From: CBDCME01 sp965218865
GTDB taxonomy: Bacteria; Pseudomonadota; Alphaproteobacteria; JAAXGF01
Direction of reading: 5' to 3'
Assembly (NCBI GenBank): GCA_965218865.1
Contig: CBDCME010000077.1
Coordinates: forward strand, 19,800 to 83,799
DNA length: 64,000 nt
Below are positions 34,852-44,362 of this stretch, piece after piece. How positions within the stretch are numbered: the stretch's first letter is position 1; each line of letters opens with the position of its first letter. Under the pieces are notes generated by a model, which made no database searches, was not told the DNA's origin, and saw nothing but the letters and a program-made list of their open reading frames with translations. A program made the position numbers and the translations under genes.

Positions 34852-35427
34852 GTGTGTTCAATGCCAACGATTCCTTTGCGAAACGACTTTGATGCTGAAA
34901 GAGTCCGTGTTCTTGCGGCACGGAGCGATGATGGGAACCAGGCGCGACGGCTTTTGTCGATGGCGGCCATCTACGATGGGATGGATCGAGCGTGCGCGGC
35001 GGGTATTGGCGGCATGGATCGGCAGACGTTGCGGGACTGGGTTCACCGGTTCAACGCGGGAGGTCCGGCCGGTCTGATCGACCGCAAGCCGAACGGGGCG
35101 TTGCGTCGGTTGACGCCGTCGCAAATGGCGGCGCTTTCGCGGGCTATCGAGGCCGGTCCCGATCCCGAACGGGATGGGGTCGTGCGCTGGCGCTGCATCG
35201 ATCTCAAGCAACTGATCCGAACGCGCTTCGGCGTGGACTATCACGAGCGGAGCGTCGGCAAGCTGCTGGCCGCGCTCGGGTTCTCGCATATTTCCGCGCG
35301 CCCGCGCCACGTCGGCCAGGATGCGCGGGCACAGGAGGAATTTAAAAAAAAGTTTTCCCGAACACTTGGCGAAAATCGTAGCGGCACAGCCACCGGACAC
35401 GCCCATCGAGGTTTGGTTTCAAGATGA
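34852..35427 (+). CDS. IS630-A transposase orfA (HTH part)
   Basis: Same as at 2547-3122, intact. The junction with orfB is at TTTAAAAAAAAGTTTTCCC (about 35341-35359), where orfA reads EEFKKKFSRT and orfB reads RNLKKSFPEH. Confidence 0.85.
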   Translation: MCSMPTIPLRNDFDAERVRVLAARSDDGNQARRLLSMAAIYDGMDRACAAGIGGMDRQTLRDWVHRFNAGGPAGLIDRKPNGALRRLTPSQMAALSRAIEAGPDPERDGVVRWRCIDLKQLIRTRFGVDYHERSVGKLLAALGFSHISARPRHVGQDARAQEEFKKKFSRTLGENRSGTATGHAHRGLVSR

Positions 35428-35926
35428 AATGCGCGTCGGCCAGAAGAACAGCCTGGTGCGCCAGTGGGCCCCAAAGGGATCGCGCCCGCGCCAGGTCAAG
35501 GACCTACGGACCTCTTCGGCGTATCTCTTCGGCGCCATCTGCCCCGAGCGCGGTGAGGGCGCGGCGCTGGTCATGCCGCGCGCCAATACTGAAGCCATGG
35601 ACCTGCATCTCGAGGAAATCAGCCGGGCCGTTGCCCCAAACGCCCATGCCGTCGTGCTGCTCGACCAAGCCGCATGGCACACCACTGCCAAACTCGGCAT
35701 CCCGGAGAACATCTCCCTCGTGCCTTTGCCACCCAAGTCCCCGGAGCTCAATCCCGCCGAAAATGTCTGGCAATACCTCCGCCAGAACTGGCTCTCCAAT
35801 CGTGTCTTCGACTCCTATGAAGCCATCGTCGAGGCCTCTTGCCAAGCCTGGAACAACCTGACCGACCAACCTTGGAAGATCATGTCCATCGGCCTCAGAG
35901 CGTGGGATCGCACAAGTCAATGTTAA
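35321..35926 (+). CDS. IS630-A transposase orfB (DDE part)
   Basis: Same catalytic motifs as at 2048-2653 (FQDEMRVG, VLLDQAAWHT, NPAENVWQY). All key residues are present; expression probably needs the frame change in the A-run. Confidence 0.85.
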   Translation: MRGHRRNLKKSFPEHLAKIVAAQPPDTPIEVWFQDEMRVGQKNSLVRQWAPKGSRPRQVKDLRTSSAYLFGAICPERGEGAALVMPRANTEAMDLHLEEISRAVAPNAHAVVLLDQAAWHTTAKLGIPENISLVPLPPKSPELNPAENVWQYLRQNWLSNRVFDSYEAIVEASCQAWNNLTDQPWKIMSIGLRAWDRTSQC

Positions 35927-35989
35927 GGGCGGGTGGTATAAGAAGCCGCTCCTGCTCGCAAAATCTCGAATGGTTTGGGGGCAATACTA

Positions 35990-36413
35990 GCTCTTCGACT
36001 TCGGTACCGGAGTTCTGGACCGCCCTAGGATCGTAGGAGCCGGCTTTGGAATCGACCGGCTCAAACTCGGCGCCAATGCGTACTTCGACGAGTCTCTGGG
36101 CAGAAGAGAAGGTCGATTGCTTGGCGGAGAAGACTCCGAGCTTTGCGCGCGGGCATTATCGGCTGGATTTCGGGTCGTATACAATGGCCAGTCTGTCATA
36201 GATCATCAAATTCTGCCGGAAAGAGCCCGCTACGCGTGGCTCCTCAGGCGTTTGTACTATGCTGGGGTCAACCGCTCCATAACGGGCGGCGCGCCTCGAT
36301 CAACCCATCAGATGAATCTTTGGGACTACCTGATTCTGCCGGTGGTTGCCTTGGTTTATCTCGCAGGCTATTGCCGTGCTAAATTGACTGCAATTTTGCG
36401 GCGTACGGTTTGA
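35990..36413 (+). pseudogene. family 2 glycosyltransferase, C-terminal fragment
   Basis: Frame reads FGIDRLKLGANAYFDESLGR, REGRLLGGEDSELCARALSA, GFRVVYNGQSVIDHQILPER and ARYAWLLRRLYYAGVNRSIT, ending after a C-terminal membrane segment (LWDYLILPVVALVYLAGYC). LGGEDSELC is the ED motif of GT-A glycosyltransferases. The N-terminal sugar-nucleotide part is absent; a stop lies just upstream (about 35985) near the IS630 end. Remnant of an envelope polysaccharide gene. Confidence 0.6.
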
Positions 36414-36526
36414 TCGGCCACGATCGACGATCCGATATCGTTGAGCTCTTGGATTCGGGACGATGCAGCCGCGAGACCGAGCACGACGGCGAATACAACG
36501 CACCTTGCTAGTGTCGCGGGCCGCAT
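36368..36526 (-). CDS. possible small exported peptide
   Basis: GGAGGGGGAGCC before ATG and a hydrophobic N terminus (LARCVVFAVVLGLAAASSRI) suggest a 52-residue exported peptide. It overlaps the 3' end of the glycosyltransferase fragment and has no recognisable family. Weak call. Confidence 0.25.
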   Translation of the reverse strand: MRPATLARCVVFAVVLGLAAASSRIQELNDIGSSIVADQTVRRKIAVNLARQ

Positions 36527-36660
36527 GGCTCCCCCTCCATTCTTAGGGCACAAGTTGTAGGCAAAATCATTGCACCGCCGCACCATCCCCCGGCGTCAGC
36601 GCTGGGCTCAGGAAACATCCTCCTTGAGACAAATCGATACACACAGTAGACGCGGGTTCC

Positions 36661-36910
36661 ATGCCCCGCCGCCATCACGAATTCGATCCGGTGCCCCTCG
36701 GGACACTCGCCCGATCACACATGGACATCCGGGCCTGGTGCAACAACCAAGCATGTTTCCATAGCGGCATCATCGAGATTGGGGTACTCGTCGAGAAGCT
36801 GGGAAAGGCGTTCCCGGTAAGCTCGGCACCAAAAATGATGCTTGGTCCGCGCCAGATTCCCAATGTCGAACGTGTAATGTTGATGAGGTTTGCCCGGGCA
36901 GCCGGTAAGC
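36661..36910 (+). pseudogene. small Cys-containing protein fragment
   Basis: Frame reads MPRRHHEFDPVPLGTLARSH, MDIRAWCNNQACFHSGIIEI and VLVEKLGKAFPVSS. It resembles small alphaproteobacterial zinc-ribbon proteins that continue with a second Cys pair; here the following part (APKMMLGPRQIPNVERV) lacks it, so the C terminus appears shifted. Low confidence. Confidence 0.35.
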
Positions 36911-37016
36911 GGTGTTTAACGCTCAATCGTACGTTAAGCAACTCAGCCGTAAAGAGGAATTCCTATGACAAATCCGGGGCGCGAAAATCGCTCCCCAAAC
37001 CCCGACGAGGACCGGG

Positions 37017-38428
37017 TCAAAAAGGAGAATCGCCAGCCTCGATCTCGAACAAGACGGTTCGTCCGTCGTCAAAAAGGATATGGCTGCGATTTTTCGTGCC
37101 GCCGAGCAAGTCTTCCAGGAGAATTCGGCCTCGTTTACCTTCCTTTGCGTCGCCCCGGTACTCCCACATCACGTACCGTACCCCGAGCGACCGAAGGTAC
37201 TCGGAAAGCCGGTCTACGGTCTTCAGCGGGATCCCCCCCGGTCGCACGAGGGCCCACGTGCCAACGGTGAATATGGGGTTTCTCTGAAAATCGAGATGAA
37301 ACGGCGTCGAAATCCAGACCATGATCGTTTGGTTGGGCTCGCTTCGGGACTGGACGTTCCGAATCCACGCGCGCATCCCTCCGCCCATTGAATAGCGGAT
37401 AGTGTCAATATATTGATCGTCGATTCGATAAGACAGCACCGTACGTTTATCGTATGCGAGTTTTGCCCTGGCCACAAAAACATCCGAAAAAAGCGCCAGA
37501 ATCACCATATAGCCGACGGCGAGAGACAATATGGCCGCCCTGCCCCTCCCATCCGGAATACGGAATACGGATGGTCCCTCGGGTCCGCACTGGAGCAGTG
37601 CGATAACCGGTAATGCGGCGATATAGATAGGGCACAAATATCGGATCGCGACGCCGTAAACAGAGACTAATTTCAGCAACCCGACCGTACTTATCACCGC
37701 GGCGCCTCCAACGGCGGCCGAAACGATTAATCCCGGCGTTACCTCGAATCTCTTGTTAGCCGTGAGTTTTCCAAGGGAAACAATACTTGCGGCCCCGACA
37801 AAAACAAATAACACGACATAGTCCGATAGAAAGCCACCGTAACTGGACTCAATGGAAGCGGTTTCGAGACTTTCAATATAAATGATTTTTCTTCGACCCG
37901 CGCCTCCGGCAAACCGCCTTTCCCACTCGGCCCAGCAATTCTGTTCGTCAAATCATTTTTAATAAATGAAAACTTATCGCCGTTACCGATCATCCAGGGG
38001 AGGACCGTGAGCACGAGGGGGATAATGACCACCCAGACTCCCGCTAACACCCGTTTGCGTTCCGGATACTTCCAAATGCACAAAATAAAAAATAATACGA
38101 CGTAAACTACAGTAAATATGTAAAAAGTTATTTTGAGCGTGAATAAACCGGCAACAAAAACTCCAAAAGGTACTGCTTTCCACAATTCGGATCCATGTTC
38201 GGAATCTTGATACGATTCGATCAGCAACAGGCCCGAATAGACCCCGGCCAGAATGAATAGTACTCCGGAATACAGCGTGGATACGTTGACGTATTGTGTG
38301 TTGAGGAAGATAAAAACGAACATCGACAACACGCGCAAAATCCAGTGAAGCCCTGTTTTTCGGCCAATGTCGTTGATGAGCAGACCAGAAACGAGAAAAC
38401 AAAAGACATGATCGAAGCCATTGATGTA
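37017..38428 (-). pseudogene. polytopic membrane glycosyltransferase-like protein, truncated and frameshifted
   Basis: Two minus-strand frames belong together. The upstream one carries many membrane spans (LRVLSMFVFIFLNTQYVNVS, FGVFVAGLFTLKITFYIFTV, YVVLFFILCIWKYPERKRVL, VVIIPLVLTVLPWMIG); the downstream one continues with GGFLSDYVVLFVFVGAASIV, AIRYLCPIYIAALPVIALLQ and a soluble end (YLRSLGVRYVMWEYRGDAKE). The frame changes in the A-run near 37890 (GAAGAAAAATC; one more A would join RVEEK with IIYIESLETA). Its N terminus is cut by IS5 copy 3. Architecture resembles GT39/ArnT-type lipid-linked sugar transferases, without a specific match. Confidence 0.5.
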
Positions 38429-39994
38429 GTCGTCCGTGAAGAACCCTGATTTCAAGCTGAAGCGGCGATTGGGTTTGCGGTGGGGTGCGAGATGTCGCTG
38501 AGGAGCGCGGCCAGGATTTGGACAAACAAACGCCTCAGCCATTTGAGGACAAGGCGGTAGTTGTAGCCGGCGCCGGCGAGGATGGCGTTGATCTTGTCGC
38601 CGTCGCGGCCTTTGAGGAAGTTGCGCCCCAGCCTGCCATCGCTCTTGAGATGTCCGATCACGGCCTCGACGGCGGAGCGCCGCCTGAGCTCCTTCTTGAT
38701 CGTCGGCGTGATGCCGCGTTTCTGGCCTGATCTAAAGACGCGGTGTTTGTTGGGGTAATCGTGGCCCTGGTATCCCTTGTCGACATAGATGCGCTCGGCC
38801 GATATCCCCGTCCAGCGTTCCATCTCTTCGATCACCTGCCTCAAGGTGTGGCCATCATAGGGATTGCCGTGGAAGGCCTTGACGTGGGCGACGAACTGGC
38901 CGCCGGGGGGGCGGGAATTGGTCGCCGCCACGGAGACCTTGCAGCCGAACTCGTACGGCTTGTGCGCCTTCCCTTTGCCGATGCATTCGACCTCGGGCGC
39001 GTGGAGCGAATAGACCTTGGGCAAGGGGTCGCGCCGCTTCTGGGTCGACACCCGCTCGGCCAGCCACAAGGGGCGGCGGAAGGTATCCCGTAGGCTCTCC
39101 TCCTGGGCCGTCTTGCGGCGGATGTCGCGGACGGTGCGCCCGAGATAGGTCTTGAGCTTGCGCAGGGCCTTGTTGGCCCGCTTGTGCTGTTTGGCATGGC
39201 GGTAGCGGCCTTGCATGATCAACGCCCTCTTGCCCAGGCGGGTATAGGACTGACGCAGGGCAATGCCGTGCTCCCGTGCCAGTCGCACCAGCCGCTCGCG
39301 GGCTCGTTGCATCAGTTTGGCGTCGGTCGGAAAGGCAATCGCCTTCTCTTGTACGGTGGTGTCCACCGTCACCCGCTCGAGGTCCTTCTCCCGCAGCGCC
39401 CCCACCCGGTGGGCCACGGCCAGGCTCTCCTGGAATACCTTCTCCAAACCTTCCGGCCCGATCCGGTCCCGCCACCGGGTCATCGACGAGCGCTCCATGG
39501 GCAGCTCATGCTGAAAGTACTCTTCGCCGCAGAAGCACTGGAAGTATGGGTCGTAGACCCAGCGCTCGCAGACCTCCTCATCCGAGAGATCGAACATATG
39601 CTTGAGGATGTGCAGCCCAACCATCAACCGCGTCGGGACCCCCGGCCGACCCTCCTCCGAATACAAGGCTTCATAGGTCTCGTCGAAGAAAGTCCACGCG
39701 ATCCGGCCCCCCAACACCACCAACTCGTGGCGCAGGTTGATGATGTTTTCGAACCGCGAGCGGAACAGGTCCTCTATTCCCGATGACACCTTGCGCGATG
39801 GCTTCATCACAGTTCTCCAATCCCAATCGACGGGAGCAGAGAATCACGTTCCGCAACGGAAGGGAATCCCCAAAATCAATTATTTCAAATCACAAGCTTT
39901 TCAGGCCCAAAACCCGTTTTCTTGCAAATCCGATTACTTCGCCAAACCGAAAGAACTACCAACATCAGCCGCTTACGCGTTCTTCACGGGCGAC
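38429..39994 (-). mobile_element. IS5-like element, copy 3
   Basis: 1566 bp. The 4-bp flanks differ (TAAT with two extra bases on the bamE side, TACA on the other), so its two ends no longer share a target duplication. Confidence 0.9.
38452..39807 (-). CDS. IS5-like transposase, intact copy
   Basis: About 451 residues, same as at 3513 with a handful of substitutions (AFPTDAKL, YQGHDYPN). All catalytic residues present. Likely functional. Confidence 0.9.
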   Translation of the reverse strand: MKPSRKVSSGIEDLFRSRFENIINLRHELVVLGGRIAWTFFDETYEALYSEEGRPGVPTRLMVGLHILKHMFDLSDEEVCERWVYDPYFQCFCGEEYFQHELPMERSSMTRWRDRIGPEGLEKVFQESLAVAHRVGALREKDLERVTVDTTVQEKAIAFPTDAKLMQRARERLVRLAREHGIALRQSYTRLGKRALIMQGRYRHAKQHKRANKALRKLKTYLGRTVRDIRRKTAQEESLRDTFRRPLWLAERVSTQKRRDPLPKVYSLHAPEVECIGKGKAHKPYEFGCKVSVAATNSRPPGGQFVAHVKAFHGNPYDGHTLRQVIEEMERWTGISAERIYVDKGYQGHDYPNKHRVFRSGQKRGITPTIKKELRRRSAVEAVIGHLKSDGRLGRNFLKGRDGDKINAILAGAGYNYRLVLKWLRRLFVQILAALLSDISHPTANPIAASA

Positions 39995-39997
39995 GAA

Positions 39998-40477
39998 TTA
40001 TTCCGTCTTTACGCCGGCTCCCTTGGCGAAACGGCCGAAGTTTCCGATGATTTGCTCGAAGAACCCGAGTTCTTTCCCGGCGGTGGGTGTTTCCCGCCCG
40101 ATCGGTTCGATGTTTTGGAGGTCCTCCATACCATATTCCCGAACTTCATCGACCACACCGGATTGGTCGAAGGCAACGGCGACAACGCGATGTTCCAAGA
40201 CTTCGGGTGGGTAGAAGGCGAGGGTTTCCGTTCGGGTGCTGATGTAATACCAGATCTCCTGGTCGAATTTTCCGACGCTCGATGGTGAGCCGAGCAGATC
40301 CACCACGTCGGTCCGCGTCACGAGACCCGATTTGAGTTTTTCCAAGGCCTCTGGATCAGGTACGTGGCCGCGGGTGTCGATCCTCGGCTCGCACGCCGCC
40401 GCGCCCAAGATCAGGAGAATGGCAAGGAATTGAGGGCGATACGCCGCCAACGCCAATCGCCGTGCTAGAGTTATCAT
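39998..40477 (-). CDS. bamE: outer membrane protein assembly factor BamE (SmpA/OmlA family)
   Basis: About 159 residues from MITLARRLALAAYR. A signal peptide ends in a lipobox (LLILGAAAC), so the mature protein is a lipoprotein. EALEKLKSGLVTRTDVVDLL with GSPSSVGKFDQEIWYYISTR is the SmpA/OmlA fold: helix followed by the G.P..... WYY strand. BamE stabilises the BAM complex that inserts beta-barrels. IS5 copy 3 ends 4 bp from its stop codon, so the gene is complete. It is divergent from the chaperone gene, with start codons that overlap as drawn. Confidence 0.85.
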   Translation of the reverse strand: MITLARRLALAAYRPQFLAILLILGAAACEPRIDTRGHVPDPEALEKLKSGLVTRTDVVDLLGSPSSVGKFDQEIWYYISTRTETLAFYPPEVLEHRVVAVAFDQSGVVDEVREYGMEDLQNIEPIGRETPTAGKELGFFEQIIGNFGRFAKGAGVKTE

Positions 40478-41135
40478 GGAACGCTTCGACACCGTTTCGG
40501 CAAATTTGAGCAACTCCATGCGGAATAGATTAAGTTACGATGGCATTGGGAGACGACATCTGTCAACACTCATCAACTTCCGATTGGTGAGCGAGGCCAT
40601 TTCCCGATTATTGGCGTGGCGCCAGCGCCGCCAACGGGCGCATGTGCTCTATCGCAGGGTCGTCGAGCAATCCCGACGCCCTTGCTTTTATAAGGATTTG
40701 GGGGTTCCCGATTCGCTCGATGGCCGCTTTGGATTGATCGCCCTGCACACCGTGCTGTTGGTTCGGCGCCTGAGACTAGAAGGCAACGATGGGCGTCAAT
40801 TGGCACAAGCGCTTTTCGACATGATGTTCGCCGACATGGACGGTTCGCTGCGTGAAATGGGTGTCGGTGATCTCGGGGTCGGTCGACGGGTCAAGGCGAT
40901 GGCGCGGGCCTTCTTTGGTTCCGCGGCCGCCTACGAGGCCGGGCTGGCCGGCAACGAGGCGGAGCTTGGAGACGCCCTGCGGCGGAATCTCTTCGGCACC
41001 GTCGAGGCCCGATCCGAGGCTCTGTCCCTGATGGTCCGATATGTCCGGCGCCAGGCTCAGGCACTGAATGACGAACCCGGGTCCGAGGTGTTGCAGGGGA
41101 GGGTCGTATTCGCCGTCCGGCCGGAAAAGCCGTAA
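40476..41135 (+). CDS. ubiquinol-cytochrome c chaperone family protein (CBP3-like)
   Basis: Up to 219 residues. HVLYRRVVEQSRRPCFYKDL, GVPDSLDGRFGLIALHTVLL and RLRLEGNDGRQLAQALFDMM are the conserved core; DMDGSLREMGVGDLGVGRRV and KAMARAFFGSAAAYEAGL follow. This is the Ubiq_cyt_C_chap family, related to mitochondrial CBP3, needed for bc1 complex assembly. The annotated ATG overlaps the bamE start; starts at 40518 (MRNRLSYDG) or a later GTG (VSEAISRLLAW) would give a more usual N terminus. Confidence 0.85.
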   Translation: MERFDTVSANLSNSMRNRLSYDGIGRRHLSTLINFRLVSEAISRLLAWRQRRQRAHVLYRRVVEQSRRPCFYKDLGVPDSLDGRFGLIALHTVLLVRRLRLEGNDGRQLAQALFDMMFADMDGSLREMGVGDLGVGRRVKAMARAFFGSAAAYEAGLAGNEAELGDALRRNLFGTVEARSEALSLMVRYVRRQAQALNDEPGSEVLQGRVVFAVRPEKP

Positions 41136-41354
41136 AGTCCGGATCCTTTGGCGCCCCCGGAACCGTTGCCGGCCGGGCTTTCAGCCGGGCTTGGTCTGGT
41201 ATCGCTTCGCTGCCGAATCGATTGACCGCTCCTGTCAATAGCCGTATCGTGCGCATCCTCGCGCCGTCGTGGTCTGGTCGAGGTGTTGGATGGTCGGCTT
41301 CTCGCACGGCAAGCCTTCTTCGCTTATCCTGATACCGTCAAGGATGCGCCTCGG

Positions 41355-41873
41355 ATGATGCCCGAATTTACCCGGATCGTGTCGCTCGACGATATTGAAA
41401 TTGGCGAGGCGGTCATCGATGTCACGGCAAACGCCAGGGAACGCGCGGCACTTGCCGTTCGGCTCGGCTTGCTGCGGTTGGAGAGGTTGGCGGTGACGGT
41501 AGAGCTGAAACGTGATCCGGACGCGATAATCGGACTTTCAGCTGATTTGGTTGCCGATGTCGTGCAGTCGTGCGTGGTCACGTTGGAATCGCTGGCCAGG
41601 CACGTCGAGGAGCGGTTCCAACGCCGCTACGCGCGCCGACCCGTGCTCCCCGGGAGCGAGGTCACGTTCGACCCCTTGGGTGAGGATCCGCCCGAGCCCT
41701 TGACGGAAGATGTGATCGACGTCGGTGAAGCGGTGGCCGAACAATTCGGGTTGGCGCTCGACCCCTATCCGCGGATACCGGGCGCCGTTATTCGCTTCGG
41801 CACGGTCGGCGAAACGTTGGAATCCGGTGAAGGTTCGCCGTTCACCGTGCTCCGCAAGCTGAGACGTTCCTGA
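41355..41873 (+). CDS. yceD: DUF177 / YceD-family protein
   Basis: About 172 residues from MMPEFTRIVSLDDIEIGEAV. The core LSADLVADVVQSCVVTLESL and later PEPLTEDVIDVGEAVAEQFG with LALDPYPRIPGAV match the DUF177 family (YceD; 23S rRNA accumulation protein). The Cys residues typical of the bacterial group are reduced to the QSC position. It precedes rpmF and plsX as in many proteobacteria and probably acts in 23S rRNA maturation. Confidence 0.85.
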   Translation: MMPEFTRIVSLDDIEIGEAVIDVTANARERAALAVRLGLLRLERLAVTVELKRDPDAIIGLSADLVADVVQSCVVTLESLARHVEERFQRRYARRPVLPGSEVTFDPLGEDPPEPLTEDVIDVGEAVAEQFGLALDPYPRIPGAVIRFGTVGETLESGEGSPFTVLRKLRRS

Positions 41874-41962
41874 CGGGATGGGTCGCTGCTTGCTCAAGCA
41901 GCGAGATGTTGCTAAAGCTTTTGCCGGACGCTTGACCATGGTGATAATGCGAGAATCGGAAC

Positions 41963-42142
41963 ATGGCCGTACCGAAGAAGAAAACCTCTAAATCGCGGCG
42001 TAACATGCGTCGCGCCCACGATGCTTTGAAGCCCGTTACGTTGATCGAATGCCCAAAATGCGGGGAGTGGAAATTGCCTCACCATATATGTGGGTCATGC
42101 GGGTTCTACCGTGGTCGCGAGATCGTGGAGCTTGACCATTAG
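41963..42142 (+). CDS. rpmF: 50S ribosomal protein L32
   Basis: 59 residues: MAVPKKKTSKSRRNMRRAHD at the start, then LIECPKCGEWKLPHHICGSC, with the two CxxC zinc-binding pairs (CPKC, CGSC), and GFYRGREIVELDH at the end. Length and sequence are normal for alphaproteobacterial L32. It lies 90 bp after yceD; its stop overlaps the first bases of the palindromic repeat that separates it from plsX. Confidence 0.97.
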   Translation: MAVPKKKTSKSRRNMRRAHDALKPVTLIECPKCGEWKLPHHICGSCGFYRGREIVELDH

Positions 42143-42276
42143 TGTCTGTTCGAAAATGCGCGGCACCGGCCCTCTCCCCCTCCCGGCCACCCACATACTC
42201 TCGTGGGTGGCCGGGAGGGCTCGGGGGCCGGAACAGACGCAAAAAATGCGCGGACGCGCATTTTCGAACGGACACT
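42141..42276. repeat. large palindromic repeat, copy 1 (MITE/REP-like)
   Basis: 136 bp that can fold on itself almost completely. Outer arms are AGTGTCTGTTCGAAAATGCG and CGCATTTTCGAACGGACACT; an inner 17-bp perfect stem is CCCTCCCGGCCACCCAC / GTGGGTGGCCGGGAGGG. The right arm holds its own palindrome AAAATGCGCGGACGCGCATT. No reading frame. A second copy is at 44363-44527. Confidence 0.85.
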
Positions 42277-42309
42277 TAGAATTGAAAGCCTGATCGAGGA
42301 AATCGGCGT

Positions 42310-43359
42310 GTGACGAAGCCGTTGGTGATTGCCCTTGACGCCATGGGTGGAGACAACGCGCCCGCGATGGTGATCAAGGGGGCGGACGTTGCCCTTGAAC
42401 GCTACTCGGGGCTCAAGTTTCTTATTGTCGGCGAATCAGCCCGACTCGACGAACTGCTGGGACAGTATTCCAGGGTCGCCTCAGCGTCCGAGGTGCGTGA
42501 AAGCGAATCGGTCGTCACTGGCACCGTCAAGCCGTCGATCGCGCTGCGCCAGGGGCGACGATCGAGCATGCGGCTGGCGATCGACGCAGTCCAGGCGGGG
42601 GAGGCCAAAGGGGTCGTATCCGCCGGCAATACCGGCGCTCTCATGGCCATGGCGAAGACGGTGCTGGGGGCATTGCCGGGCATTCATCGGCCCGCCATCG
42701 GCTCGATGTTTCCGACCTTGCGGGGTGAGACAGTGATGTTGGATCTGGGCGCCAACGTCGAGTGTGATGCCGATAATCTATTCGAATTCGCGGTCATGGG
42801 CGAGGTTTTCGCCCGCACTGTGTTGGGTATTGTCAACCCGTCGGTCGGTTTGCTCAATATCGGTAGTGAAAACAACAAGGGCAACGCAACGGTACGCGCG
42901 ACCGCGGGGTTGTTGCGGTCCCAAAAGTTGCCGATAAATTTTCATGGCTTTGTCGAAGGCGACGACATCACGGCTGGAACCGTCGACGTCGTCGTTTGCG
43001 ACGGCTTCACGGGGAACGTTGCCTTGAAGACGGCCGAAGGTACGGCAAGGCTTTACAGCGAATTCCTGCGAAAGGCGTTTAAGCATTCCGTGTTTTCGCG
43101 GCTTGGTTATTTTTTGGCCAAACCAGCCTTGTCGATTCTGCGGCACCGCTTCGATCCACGCCGTTACAATGGCGGTGTTTTCTTGGGACTCAACGGAATC
43201 GCGGTCAAAAGTCATGGCTCAACCGATGCGCTGGGTTTTGCGAATGCCATCGGTTTTGCGTACAACATGGCTACTCGAGGCTACAACGATACCGTCAAAT
43301 CCGAACTCAACCAGTGGTACGCGTCCCAGGGTGACGAGGCGAAGGCGGTGGCCCAATGA
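42310..43359 (+). CDS. plsX: phosphate acyltransferase PlsX
   Basis: 349 residues, normal length. VIALDAMGGDNAPAMVIKGA is the N-terminal signature, followed by VQAGEAKGVVSAGNTGALMA, MFPTLRGETVMLDLGANVEC and VVVCDGFTGNVALKTAEGTA. PlsX converts acyl-ACP to acyl-phosphate for the first step of phospholipid synthesis with PlsY. GTG at 42310 (VTKPLVIALD) with GAGGAAATCGGC upstream is the start. The stop overlaps fabH by 4 bp, the usual plsX-fabH coupling. Confidence 0.97.
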   Translation: MTKPLVIALDAMGGDNAPAMVIKGADVALERYSGLKFLIVGESARLDELLGQYSRVASASEVRESESVVTGTVKPSIALRQGRRSSMRLAIDAVQAGEAKGVVSAGNTGALMAMAKTVLGALPGIHRPAIGSMFPTLRGETVMLDLGANVECDADNLFEFAVMGEVFARTVLGIVNPSVGLLNIGSENNKGNATVRATAGLLRSQKLPINFHGFVEGDDITAGTVDVVVCDGFTGNVALKTAEGTARLYSEFLRKAFKHSVFSRLGYFLAKPALSILRHRFDPRRYNGGVFLGLNGIAVKSHGSTDALGFANAIGFAYNMATRGYNDTVKSELNQWYASQGDEAKAVAQ

Positions 43360-44333
43360 ACAAACGGTGTTCCGAAGTGGTCGGTTTGGGCGCTTACTTG
43401 CCCGAGCGAATCATGGCCAATGAAGAAATCGCCCAGTTGGTCAATACCTCCGACGAATGGATCGTCGAACGCACCGGAATTCGTCAACGTCACATCGCGG
43501 CGCCCGGTGAACTCACCTCGGATTTGGCGCTGCGTGCTTCCGAAATCGCCCTTTCCGATGCCGGGATCAACCCGGGCGAGGTCGATCTGATCGTGCTGGC
43601 AACTTCGACGCCCGATCGTACGTTCCCAGCTACGGCTACGAAGGTCCAGGCCGAACTGGGAATAACGGGCGGCGCCGCATTCGATATTCAGGCTGTTTGT
43701 ACTGGGTTCGTTTATGCCCTTGCCGTGGCGGACAATTTTGTCAAGGTGGGACAGGCGGATACCGTCTTGGTGATTGGTGCCGAAACTTTTTCCCGTATCC
43801 TGGACTGGAATGATCGCAGCACCTGCGTGCTTTTCGGTGATGGTGCCGGGGCCTTGGTGCTGCGGGCCGGGGAGGTGAGTAACGGGCCTCTGAGCACGGG
43901 CGTGTTGTCGACCCATCTGCATTCCGACGGGCGCCATTCGGACTGTCTGTTCGTTGATGGGGGGCCTTCTTCGACCCAGACCGTCGGACATCTCCGAATG
44001 GCGGGCCGCGAGGTCTATCGCCACGCCGTCGTAAACCTGGCCTCGGCGGTCGAGGAAGCCCTCGAGGCCAACGATTTGAGCGCCGATGACGTTGATTGGT
44101 TGGTTCCCCACCAGGCGAATCAGCGAATCATGCAATCGACCGCAAAAAGATTGGGTTTCAACGAACAAAAAATGGTGGTCACGATCGAACGCCACGCGAA
44201 TACCTCGGCCGCCTCGATACCCCTGGCCTTGACCGATGCCGTGGGTGACGGTCGCATCCAACCGGATCATCTCGTCCTGATCGAGGCCATGGGTGGCGGG
44301 TTCACTTGGGGGTCGGCGGTCATTCGCTGGTAG
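43356..44333 (+). CDS. fabH: beta-ketoacyl-ACP synthase III
   Basis: 325 residues. The catalytic Cys is in FDIQAVCTGFVYALAVADNF, His in VDWLVPHQANQRIMQSTAKR and Asn in VTIERHANTSAASIPLALTD, the Cys-His-Asn triad of FabH; GDGAGALVLRAGE and EAMGGGFTWGSAVIRW complete the fold. FabH condenses acetyl-CoA with malonyl-ACP to start fatty acid synthesis. Start overlaps the plsX stop (ATGA). Confidence 0.97.
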   Translation: MNKRCSEVVGLGAYLPERIMANEEIAQLVNTSDEWIVERTGIRQRHIAAPGELTSDLALRASEIALSDAGINPGEVDLIVLATSTPDRTFPATATKVQAELGITGGAAFDIQAVCTGFVYALAVADNFVKVGQADTVLVIGAETFSRILDWNDRSTCVLFGDGAGALVLRAGEVSNGPLSTGVLSTHLHSDGRHSDCLFVDGGPSSTQTVGHLRMAGREVYRHAVVNLASAVEEALEANDLSADDVDWLVPHQANQRIMQSTAKRLGFNEQKMVVTIERHANTSAASIPLALTDAVGDGRIQPDHLVLIEAMGGGFTWGSAVIRW

Positions 44334-44362
44334 GCCCCCTCGGCCCCGACCTGGGACGCCTC

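Larger units (their letters stand above)
34771..35938 (+). mobile_element. IS630-family element type A, copy 2
   Basis: 1168 bp, opposite orientation to copies 1 and 3. Ends TACCAACCGCCC and GGGCGGGTGGTA, with TA at both ends. Confidence 0.9.

Noticed and set aside
40573..41307. Minus-strand frames opposite the ubiquinol-cytochrome c chaperone
   Set aside because: No recognisable protein; the plus-strand gene has clear family motifs.
42143..42276. Simple rho-independent terminator of rpmF
   Set aside because: The hairpin is far longer than a terminator, has no T-run directly after the stem, and a relative lies after fabH; described as a repeat instead.
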